From: Pirellulales bacterium
GTDB taxonomy: Bacteria; Planctomycetota; Planctomycetia; Pirellulales; JALHLM01
Assembly (NCBI GenBank): GCA_022844585.1
Contig: JALHLM010000005.1
Span: forward strand, 1-32,880
Direction: 5' to 3'
DNA length: 32,880 bases
Under the pieces are notes generated by a model that saw only the letters and a program-made list of their open reading frames with translations, ran no database searches and had not been told where the DNA came from. Both the position numbers and the translations under genes were made by a program. Shown here one piece after another: positions 9,595 through 17,515 of this stretch; position 1 is the stretch's first letter; each line of letters starts with the position of its first letter.

Positions 9595-9972
9595 CTACTC
9601 CGTTCCCACGAACTTGGTATGAATCCGCAACTGCTGCTCGAACGAATCACTCCATCGCCAGTGGTCTTCGCCCGCCAGCGGCATCACTTCGAACACATCG
9701 GTGTGCGTTGCTCGCGGAAGCTTGATCCGGTCGCCTCGCTCGGGCAGTGTCAGGTTGTCCGCCAGCACAACGTCAGCTCCCGCAATCAGAAAATCCCATT
9801 GCTCGTGCCGTTCCAACGCTCCTGCGGTGGTTTCAACCAGCACGTCTTTCCTTCCGACCGTGGCCTGCACCTCGACCGACTCCGCGCCTCGCGTGTACGT
9901 GACGGTCTGGGAGCCATGCTCTTTGAGCTGACTCGCCAGGAACGTCGCGCCGGTTTCAAACAGGTCTGCCAT
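9595..9972 (-). CDS. Head-tail joining-like protein
   Basis: 125 aa following the capsid decoration gene in canonical order. Confidence 0.5.
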   Translation of the reverse strand: MADLFETGATFLASQLKEHGSQTVTYTRGAESVEVQATVGRKDVLVETTAGALERHEQWDFLIAGADVVLADNLTLPERGDRIKLPRATHTDVFEVMPLAGEDHWRWSDSFEQQLRIHTKFVGTE

Positions 9973-9975
9973 CGT

Positions 9976-10812
9976 TTACCGCGAGATGATTTCCACATCC
10001 AAGATGTCGAGCCGCACGATGTTTGCGGCGTTGGCCACCGACCAGGTGGCGCTCACGATCAAGTCCTGCGGCAACGTGGTGTCGATCGTCGAGGAGGCCT
10101 TGAGGAACGGCTTGGCGGTGACCGTGCCCGGCACGCCGAGGGCCTGAAGACCGGTGGCCACAAACGTTCCGCTCGCCCCCACTGTGCGAATCACCAAGTC
10201 GGCTTCGATGTACCAGATGTCGTTCGTGGCGGGATCGACCGCACCGGTTGAGACGATCGATGTGCCGGTGGTGCCGCCGATCTTGAGTTGGATGGTGAGC
10301 GTGTCGGTGGAGTTCTGATTCGACACGATCCCCTGCGCCCGGACGCGGATCACGTCTCCCTTCTTGAGGCGGTTGGCCGGAATCGTGATCGACTTGTTGA
10401 ACGGCGTTTCGGTCGTGGTGTTCAGGACCGAGGAGCTCGCCGCATCGGTCGAATAGGCCAACGGCACTTCGAGTGTCGTGACCAGCTTCACGCGCACGCT
10501 GCTGTCATTGTTGGCGGCGGCGCGAATGCACTTGCCCAGATAGGCGTTGCCACCACCGATCGTTACCGCACGATCGTTGAGATCGTCCCAGTAAACGTTG
10601 TCGCCCACTTCGAAGGTGGTGAAGACGCCGACTTGCTTGGCGACATCAAACACGCCTTCGATCGCCAGTGCGCCTAGCCGACCAGCAGCGATATCGGCGC
10701 TGGCGATCCCGACGAATTCCGCGTTCTGGACGACAATGTCACCGCCGGTGACGGCCACGGCCGGCGTGTAATCGATCCGAGCCCCGGTCTGGACGTAGGT
10801 TGCTTGAGCCAT
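9976..10812 (-). CDS. DUF2190-like capsid decoration protein with C-terminal beta domain
   Basis: N-terminus MAQATYVQTGARIDYTPAVAVTGGDIVVQNAEFVGIASADIAAGRLGALAIEGVFDVAK matches the DUF2190 style; located just after the capsid gene. Confidence 0.75.
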   Translation of the reverse strand: MAQATYVQTGARIDYTPAVAVTGGDIVVQNAEFVGIASADIAAGRLGALAIEGVFDVAKQVGVFTTFEVGDNVYWDDLNDRAVTIGGGNAYLGKCIRAAANNDSSVRVKLVTTLEVPLAYSTDAASSSVLNTTTETPFNKSITIPANRLKKGDVIRVRAQGIVSNQNSTDTLTIQLKIGGTTGTSIVSTGAVDPATNDIWYIEADLVIRTVGASGTFVATGLQALGVPGTVTAKPFLKASSTIDTTLPQDLIVSATWSVANAANIVRLDILDVEIISR

Positions 10813-10842
10813 GATTGGAATTGCCTCGTATATATGGAGTGA

Positions 10843-12891
10843 TTACACGCCGTCGGCCCGGATCGCCGCCCGGAAATCCTGCATGGCGACGCCGAAGTCG
10901 AAGTAGCATCGCCACTGAATGCCGAGCGTGTTGAAGTCGGTTTCGCCCGACTCGATCGTGGGGGTCGTGACGCCGTTCAGGTACGCGATTTCGAGCGCCG
11001 CCACATCCGCCGGATTGGCGAACAAATACCAAGCGATCGTGCTGGAGCCCGCCAGCGCTTGAGCGTTCAGATATGGCGACGCCACTGGACGGAAACGTCC
11101 CGCGTGCGGGTTGCTTGCCGGTTTCGGCTTATCGGTCGTGGTCGATTCGTTGACGACTCGTTCGCTGAAGAGCTGCTCGGCCACGACCTTGAGGCCGGTC
11201 GGCACGAGCATCAGCGCCGGTTCCAAGGCCACCGGTTCGCCTTGCTCGTCGACCTGGTCCATAAACTTTTGTTCGGCGAGCGTGATGCCCGATACCGAAA
11301 GCGCAGATGTCGAGCCGGTAAGCAAGTTCTTGTTGCCGACCGAGAAGAAGCTCGTCGGGTTCGAAAGCAACAGCGTGAAGACAGCCTTCTCGACGGCGAT
11401 CGCACTCTTGCGCCCGAGGAAGCGGCTCGTGTCGACCAGCGCTTCGAGATCATCGTTATGCAGCTGCTGGCGATTCAGGGCGACCATCCCGCCGTAGGTT
11501 GCGAGCTGGTTCTGGTAACCCTGCTCGCCGAGCGTGAGGTGCTTGAGCTCGCCGTCGGGACCGACCTGTTCCATGCTGCCGGCCATCGTCATCCGATAGC
11601 GGGTGTGGACTTTGAAGTCGGTGTGATTCGCCGTGCGGCAGAAATTCTGGCTCACTCGCGGAACCGCCAGGTAAGCATCCAGCAATGACTTGTTGGCTAC
11701 GTTCCCCAAGATGCCAGGGAGCGAGATCGTGGAGAAACCGCCAGACGCCCGCAGTTGGCGATCCGCCTCGAACGCTGCTTGGATCACTTCGTCATCGATC
11801 TTACCCGGTCGGATCGAACGACCCGCCGCGCGAATGTATTCGTAGAACAAGGTGCCGATCGAGGCTTTTCGCAGCTTGGCCGCATCCATCGCCTCGAGCG
11901 TCTTCTGGTCGTAGCTTTTTTCGATCAGCTCGGCGCTGACGCCGGCGCTCCGGCAAAGCGCCGCTTCGAGCGGTTTTCCAAGGAGCGGCGAGCTATCGCC
12001 ACCATGAATCGCGGGGGCCGCCGGGCGCGAAGCCCGCAGCACTTCGAGTTCCGTGCGTGTGGCGTCCCAGCCTTCTTCGACGGCCTGAGCGGCGATGCCG
12101 GGATGTCGCGTGGCGATCTCGCGGACCTTGGATTGACGCTTGAGCTCCGCAGCGGCGCTCGCCCGAAGTTCCGTTACGTGATCGGCGGTGTCGACCACGG
12201 CCGTACCGTTCGCGTTGGCGGCGACAGGTTTCTCTTGCCCGGCGTCGAACATCGCCCGCAGACTCACCTGCTGGCTGTCATTGAGCTCGGCCAGTTGGAA
12301 CCCCTTGGCGTCGAGCCATTTTTCAAAGTCCATCGAATCTGCCTCCAAAGTCGGTTGCGCTTGGGCGGCAACACGTGCGCTGGTTTGATCGTCCGCCCCA
12401 AGCGTGACGAAACTGACTTCTTGCAAGGTCGCCTTGCGGGCGATGTAGACCGGTCCGTGGACCTCGCCGCCATTGGCCTGCGCCGTCTTGCCCGCCGGCA
12501 CGAAGACCGCCTTCTCGACGAGCGCTCCGACCGACGCCTGCCACGGAAAACCGTTGATTGAACTGGCCACGACCTCTTGCGCGGCGGAGCCGGCACCCGA
12601 GATCAAGCCGTCGACCAAGAGTGAATTCCCCTCGACGCGGATCTGTTCGGCATGACCGACGCGTTGCCGCGTGTCGTGATCCAGCAAGATCGGCTTCGCA
12701 CCGCGCAAGCGACGCAACCCGGCGAGGTCGACCACGACCGGCGCATCCCAGCCGGCAACTAGCATCGCCGCGCCGGTGTAAGCGGTCATGTTGAAACGGC
12801 GCAGGGCCTGCTCGCCATCGCCAGTTGCTTCCAACAGGCGAACCGCGTCCGCAGCACAGGTCATGTGAATTGCGCCGGGCATCCGTTTCAT
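10843..12891 (-). CDS. Prohead protease-major capsid protein fusion
   Basis: 682 aa. N-terminal prohead-protease-like segment (ILLDHDTRQRVGHAEQIRVEGNSLLVDGLIS..WQASVGALVEKAVFV..ATLQEVSFVTLGAD) is continuous with an HK97-fold-like capsid region (NFCRTANHTDFKVHTRYRMTMAGSMEQVGPDGELKH..). Confidence 0.8.
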   Translation of the reverse strand: MKRMPGAIHMTCAADAVRLLEATGDGEQALRRFNMTAYTGAAMLVAGWDAPVVVDLAGLRRLRGAKPILLDHDTRQRVGHAEQIRVEGNSLLVDGLISGAGSAAQEVVASSINGFPWQASVGALVEKAVFVPAGKTAQANGGEVHGPVYIARKATLQEVSFVTLGADDQTSARVAAQAQPTLEADSMDFEKWLDAKGFQLAELNDSQQVSLRAMFDAGQEKPVAANANGTAVVDTADHVTELRASAAAELKRQSKVREIATRHPGIAAQAVEEGWDATRTELEVLRASRPAAPAIHGGDSSPLLGKPLEAALCRSAGVSAELIEKSYDQKTLEAMDAAKLRKASIGTLFYEYIRAAGRSIRPGKIDDEVIQAAFEADRQLRASGGFSTISLPGILGNVANKSLLDAYLAVPRVSQNFCRTANHTDFKVHTRYRMTMAGSMEQVGPDGELKHLTLGEQGYQNQLATYGGMVALNRQQLHNDDLEALVDTSRFLGRKSAIAVEKAVFTLLLSNPTSFFSVGNKNLLTGSTSALSVSGITLAEQKFMDQVDEQGEPVALEPALMLVPTGLKVVAEQLFSERVVNESTTTDKPKPASNPHAGRFRPVASPYLNAQALAGSSTIAWYLFANPADVAALEIAYLNGVTTPTIESGETDFNTLGIQWRCYFDFGVAMQDFRAAIRADGV

Positions 12892-12897
12892 GGATCG

Positions 12898-14343
12898 CTA
12901 TTCCTCCACCACGGCTTCTTCGGTGTCTTCATCTGCCGGCTCGTCGTCCGTTTGCGCTACCTCCGCCGGCGCAAGTCCTAACTCGCGCATGAGCGCGACT
13001 TCCTTGGCCCGCTGCCGGAGAGATTCTTCCCAGTCGCGTCCTTGACGGGCGTATTCGTGCGCGAGCGTCGTGGTGTGATTCGCCAGTCGCTGCGATTGCG
13101 CGAGCGCCTCTTTGGCTGGATCAACATGCTCGTGGCCGTCCCAAAACCACTGATGGGCGAGCGTGGCGATCGGCGGCAGTTCGTCCGGTAGAAGGCCGGG
13201 CACGAGCGCCGCTTCGTCAAACCAAGCGGCCAGAATGCGGTCGAGGATCGTGACCTCGAGTTGCGCCTGCTCGACGCGGAGCGCCTTGAAGTACGTCTGA
13301 TGATCCAGACGACCGGAGGCGTAGTTGTAGCCGGAAGAATTGCCTGCCGCGATGTTGAACGGCATGTTCAGGCAGCGAGCGATCTCGTTCAGAAGTTCGT
13401 GCTTGAATTCGGCGTAGGTGGTGGCTGGCTGTTCCGCTTCCATCTGGCTCATCTTCCAGCCGCCCGGCATCGTGAGCAGCGCCCGCTTTTCAAGTTCGAT
13501 CGGTTCGAACGGTTCGGCGGCGTCCGCTTCGCCGTTGGCCGGCGCGTCCGTGTAGAGGATGCCCGCGAAGTCAGCGGCGGTTTCGGCAGCGCCCAGGACC
13601 GCGAGCGTGAACCGCCGCAATTGGGCAAAGAGCGGAAGGGCCGGCATGATGTCAGGGACGCCGCGGGCCTGGCCGGGACGATCGGCGCGAAACCAATGCA
13701 GTACTGCCTCGGCTGGCAGGCGATCAAACTCTTGACCGAACGCGGCAACAGAATCGCCCGGGTGCTGACGCAGAATGTGGTATTCCACCGGGTTGCCGAA
13801 GCGATCGAACACGATTCCGTCGACCGCCTGCGTGCTGTAGGCGCTCAACAGCGGCGTGGTGACTTGCTCGGCTTCGACGAGACGCAGATCGAGTTGGATC
13901 GGCGTCAAGATCGCCGGGTTACTGGTGAGCAGTGCAAACCCTTCGCCATCCTCGGCGCGGGCGACCCGCAGAGTGCGCAGCTTGTCGGCCAAGTTGACGG
14001 CCCTGGCCCAGGCCGCGAATTCTCGCTCGATCCGTCGATTCGCCGGCACGCTCTCCGAAAGCATCTGCAAACGCGGGCCGGTCCCGATCACGTCGTTGGC
14101 GAGCGTCAACACGATCCCGCGGGCGTAACTATTGTTGGACACCTCGTAACGAGCTCGGTTTCGCAGAACGCGACGCACTTCGGGGCTGTTGGCGGCGTTG
14201 GCGGAGAGCCCGTCGGCGTTCGCCCAGTGTCGGCGGTTCTCGTCGTTGGTGACGGCCGCGTCGTAGCGGGCGCGGACGAACCGCGATCGCCGACTTGGCG
14301 TCGGGGTCGCCGGCGAGAACAACTTGGACAACCAACGGACCAC
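12898..14343 (-). CDS. Phage portal protein (lambda-type family)
   Basis: 481 aa; ARYDAAVTNDENRRHWANADGLSANAANSPEVRRVLRNRARYEVSNNSYARGIVLTLANDVIGTGP is characteristic of lambda-type portals. Confidence 0.9.
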   Translation of the reverse strand: MVRWLSKLFSPATPTPSRRSRFVRARYDAAVTNDENRRHWANADGLSANAANSPEVRRVLRNRARYEVSNNSYARGIVLTLANDVIGTGPRLQMLSESVPANRRIEREFAAWARAVNLADKLRTLRVARAEDGEGFALLTSNPAILTPIQLDLRLVEAEQVTTPLLSAYSTQAVDGIVFDRFGNPVEYHILRQHPGDSVAAFGQEFDRLPAEAVLHWFRADRPGQARGVPDIMPALPLFAQLRRFTLAVLGAAETAADFAGILYTDAPANGEADAAEPFEPIELEKRALLTMPGGWKMSQMEAEQPATTYAEFKHELLNEIARCLNMPFNIAAGNSSGYNYASGRLDHQTYFKALRVEQAQLEVTILDRILAAWFDEAALVPGLLPDELPPIATLAHQWFWDGHEHVDPAKEALAQSQRLANHTTTLAHEYARQGRDWEESLRQRAKEVALMRELGLAPAEVAQTDDEPADEDTEEAVVEE

Positions 14344-14541
14344 TTAGGCGGTTCCCGAGGGGATGAACTTGTTGAGCCGGAGGCCACGTGATGGCTTCTT
14401 CGCGGCGTCTTTCGAGGCCAGGTAGCGATCCGCCGCGATCTGGTCGGCGAGACTGTGCTGCTCAACCGAGCCAGCGTCGCCCGACACTTTGGCCGGACCA
14501 GCAGCGTTCTCGCGAATCTTGGTTTCGAGTTCGTCAGGCAT
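14344..14541 (-). CDS. Small phage protein between terminase and portal
   Basis: 65 aa from ATG 14541 (MPDELETKIRENAAGPAKVSGD...), abutting the portal gene. Confidence 0.5.
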   Translation of the reverse strand: MPDELETKIRENAAGPAKVSGDAGSVEQHSLADQIAADRYLASKDAAKKPSRGLRLNKFIPSGTA

Positions 14542-14565
14542 GGTATTGCCCCCAAGACAACTAGC

Positions 14566-14577
14566 TTGACGAGTCAA
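14566..14577. promoter_or_regulatory. Palindrome TTGAC-GA-GTCAA, possible operator
   Basis: Perfect 5-bp arms, about 25 nt upstream of ATG 14541 and just past the terminator. Confidence 0.35.
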
Positions 14578-14578
14578 C

Positions 14579-14618
14579 GAAAAAAGGCCACGCAGGGATG
14601 CGGCCCCGCATGGCCTTT
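14579..14618 (-). terminator. Rho-independent terminator
   Basis: Stem AAAGGCCA (14583-14590)/TGGCCTTT (14611-14618) with inner TGCGG..CCGCA; on the minus strand it is followed by a T run (GGCCTTTTTTCG). Confidence 0.8.
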
Positions 14619-14760
14619 AGAAACGCTCAGTGGTGTCGCCACCGAGACTTCTTCGATTTATTCTATCGGCTGACCTGCTTCTCGTTCGGGTTTTGCAACA
14701 ACAATCGGAACGCTGGCCAAGAATTGTTCCATCCGTGTAACCCACGCCTGCTTAGAATCA

Positions 14761-15939
14761 TCAGTGACCTTCGATCGCCGAAATCTCGTCAGGCGACAAT
14801 TGCCATTTTTGGCATAATGTCAGAGCGCCTTGAATCTCTTGCGCGACGTGTGGCAGTCGGAGCTCCGGAGAGGAAATCGCCTCTTCGCTGTTCACGAATC
14901 GCCAATCGTTCGGCGTGCCAAGTTGTTGTTCCACTTGTTCATTTGTCACTTCAATGCCTCGGACAAATGGAACGTGGTCGGGAGATGTCGGATCGAAAAT
15001 ATACGAAAAGTCCATAGCCCATGGCCGGGACGCAAACAATGGAGCATCGGGAGACTTGAAAAACTCGGCGCGGACCGCGTGGTCAGTGTGCAAATGGCCC
15101 GCATAGGAGCCGCAGTCTTTACCCTTCAGCTTTTCGAGGTCAGGTAGCGGCACGTCTTCGTTCCATTCATACTGCTTAAATGGTCCATTGATGTCGACGT
15201 CCATGAGCCAGGTTGCACGACCATCTTTTGTGACGGCGGCCGTGTCAATGGTCAGCATAGCCGTGCGCAGTGCCCACTCAATCCGTGTGCTTCTTTTTTC
15301 GTACCACTCTTGAGTCATGATCATGTGACCCAAACTGTTTGCGGTGAACGCGATTCCGCCGGGAATCCTATGGTCATGCCACCATCTTCCTTCTGCTGCA
15401 CTGGCAAAGTAATCGACCGAAAACGTAAACTGCCATGTTTTCTGGGTGCCTGGATTCAAGAGATACAAAGATTCGCTGACGATGTCGTTTCCCTCGCTGT
15501 CCATCGCGTTGGACCAGCCAGCAAGTTGCTGCAATCGAAGCGAGAACTGGCGTAGCGATTCGTCCGGTGCCGCAAACGCTAACCGTTGCGACGCAACGAC
15601 GAGCATGAATCCATGAAGGGGTCGACCACGAAACGCGCGGCGCTTCCACAGAAGTCTTGACTCAAGAATCTTCTGAGAGACATGTTCATCTGATTCGAGC
15701 AAGTCTCGATCAGTCAAAAAACAGTACTGCAGTTGTCCCTTCGCAGCGGCAATGCGCCCAAAGAGGCATGGCTGCTCTCGCTGCAACCAGGACTTAAGCG
15801 ACTCCTCGCGTTCCGTATCATAGGCGAATGGATGGAACAATACTCTGTTAACAATCTGCGATTCCTCCGAAAATGGATTCGAATCTCGCCAACGGTCCAC
15901 GGTTAGACCGTCATACAATGCTTTTAGAGTTGTTGTCAT
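14761..15939 (-). CDS. Uncharacterised protein, third gene of the trypsin cassette
   Basis: 392 aa ORF; ATGA overlap with the preceding small gene; no family recognised. Confidence 0.75.
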   Translation of the reverse strand: MTTTLKALYDGLTVDRWRDSNPFSEESQIVNRVLFHPFAYDTEREESLKSWLQREQPCLFGRIAAAKGQLQYCFLTDRDLLESDEHVSQKILESRLLWKRRAFRGRPLHGFMLVVASQRLAFAAPDESLRQFSLRLQQLAGWSNAMDSEGNDIVSESLYLLNPGTQKTWQFTFSVDYFASAAEGRWWHDHRIPGGIAFTANSLGHMIMTQEWYEKRSTRIEWALRTAMLTIDTAAVTKDGRATWLMDVDINGPFKQYEWNEDVPLPDLEKLKGKDCGSYAGHLHTDHAVRAEFFKSPDAPLFASRPWAMDFSYIFDPTSPDHVPFVRGIEVTNEQVEQQLGTPNDWRFVNSEEAISSPELRLPHVAQEIQGALTLCQKWQLSPDEISAIEGH

Positions 15940-16151
15940 GAGCCGATTGGACTTAAAGAACCGAACTTCTTGATTGTCACCGGAAAACCGTGCCAGCCAT
16001 CACGCAAGTATTCCAGATCTGGCGGCCGGTTTGAAGACAGATAAAGCACGATCGCCTCCTGTCCATCTTTAAGGCCGATTCCGATCGAAACCAGCCATGA
16101 TGGACGGCCAATATGCTCTCGAAGCTCTGTTGCAGCTTCTTGAATGCTCAT
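15936..16151 (-). CDS. Small protein resembling the N-terminal domain of the adjacent trypsin-like protease
   Basis: 71 aa; WLVSIGIGLKDGQEAIVLYLSSN...GFPVTIKKFG aligns by eye with YVGMEVQAVGFEHGKENPGVVIYATKG...GVSVTIRKIGG of the protease. Starts by TGATG overlap with the protease stop. Confidence 0.8.
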   Translation of the reverse strand: MSIQEAATELREHIGRPSWLVSIGIGLKDGQEAIVLYLSSNRPPDLEYLRDGWHGFPVTIKKFGSLSPIGS

Positions 16152-17239
16152 CAGATGCCGTGTTGCGCAACGAGTGAAATACCGCCAAAAAGCGAAAGGA
16201 CGTGAGAGATGGGCATCATCAAACCGTAGTCGCCTGTCTTGTTGGATGAGAATAGCACACCAACGGCGTACTTCGCATCTTCGCTGACCACGAGTGACCC
16301 TGAATCACCGGGAAGGGCAAAATGCGGCCCATCACCCATCACGTACCACATGTTTTTGAACCAAACGGTTCCCTTAAAATACTTTGTTTGACAGGGGATC
16401 GGAGTGGGCTCGTCGATGAGGGCTTCCACCGTACCGAAAGACTTTCCAGTCGTACGACCGGTTTTCATGACTTTCAGACCAGCCGATGGGCTCAGTATGG
16501 CGGAGGGCGTATCGTAGCCTTGATCGTCGCCCTGCCACGAACTCACCTTTGAAGGATCTGGGATCAATCCAATCGCGACGTCTTCCACACATGGATGCAC
16601 GAGTTCTGGGTCTCCGCTGCGCAGCGGTACGATTTCAGAATGTCGTGCAATTTCGCCAGGGGAGCGGAGTTGCGGTGCGGCGTCGACATTTGCTGGGGCA
16701 AGGATAGGCATGTTTACCGGCGTATGATTGCACGCCCCGAAAACATGGTTGTTGGACAGTGCAAAGAGTTGGCCATTACGAGAGACGATTGCTCCGAAGG
16801 TTCCGGCATACTCCGCACCTGCAGGGGCACACGAGCTCCCACAGGCAATGCGCTTCATCCGTTCGAACACATGTGGTTGTCCAGTATTCCCGTGAGCTAG
16901 CTCCGGCTTAATGTTCACGCCGCCGATTTTTCGAATTGTTACACTCACTCCATTGACTTCGACGGGCAACTTGCGAAAGTCTCGCGCCGAACCTTTTGTG
17001 GCGTAGATCACAACGCCGGGGTTTTCCTTTCCATGTTCAAACCCGACTGCCTGCACCTCCATACCGACGTAGGCTTCACTAGCATCCCACAGAGGCTGAG
17101 CATTCTGGATTGCCGCAAGTTGCATGCCGACTCCTTTTGTACCGATCGGCGTACCGACTGCCGAATATCGACCTTCTTCGCGAAATCTTTGAGCCAAAAT
17201 CGCTGCCGCCTTTTTTGCCTTTAGAACTGCACTGCCCAC
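16151..17239 (-). CDS. Trypsin-like (chymotrypsin-fold) serine protease with N-terminal domain
   Basis: Triad candidates LSNNHVFG (His), EDVAIG (Asp), LPGDSGSLVV (Ser) in the correct order and spacing. Confidence 0.85.
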   Translation of the reverse strand: MGSAVLKAKKAAAILAQRFREEGRYSAVGTPIGTKGVGMQLAAIQNAQPLWDASEAYVGMEVQAVGFEHGKENPGVVIYATKGSARDFRKLPVEVNGVSVTIRKIGGVNIKPELAHGNTGQPHVFERMKRIACGSSCAPAGAEYAGTFGAIVSRNGQLFALSNNHVFGACNHTPVNMPILAPANVDAAPQLRSPGEIARHSEIVPLRSGDPELVHPCVEDVAIGLIPDPSKVSSWQGDDQGYDTPSAILSPSAGLKVMKTGRTTGKSFGTVEALIDEPTPIPCQTKYFKGTVWFKNMWYVMGDGPHFALPGDSGSLVVSEDAKYAVGVLFSSNKTGDYGLMMPISHVLSLFGGISLVAQHGI

Positions 17240-17254
17240 GCGACGCCCCCGTTT

Positions 17255-17515
17255 CTATGTTTTTGGTGGTTGCCCACCTTCAAACTTAACTGGTCGTGCT
17301 TCACTCTGCCATATGGGGGCCTTCCATCCCCCGATTGGGTGCTCCCAGGTCGAAAGCCGCCTGCGACACTTCAGGCATTCTCGCCGGCGCATGATCACGC
17401 CAGCCGCTGCAGCGCGCGTGTATACTACTCTGGTCCGATTAGACCCACATTGGGGACAAATCAGCCCCTTTGAATCATTGGAATTGACGTCAAATTGTTT
17501 CGACTTCATGGTCAT
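17255..17515 (-). CDS. Zinc-ribbon protein
   Basis: CPQCGSNRTRVVYTR...RRRECLKCRRRLSTWE, an NrdR/Ogr-like CxxC pair; ATGA overlap with the terminase stop. Confidence 0.7.
   Translation of the reverse strand: MTMKSKQFDVNSNDSKGLICPQCGSNRTRVVYTRAAAAGVIMRRRECLKCRRRLSTWEHPIGGWKAPIWQSEARPVKFEGGQPPKT

Noticed and set aside
13261-14391. 376-aa plus-strand ORF
   Set aside because: Antisense of the portal gene.
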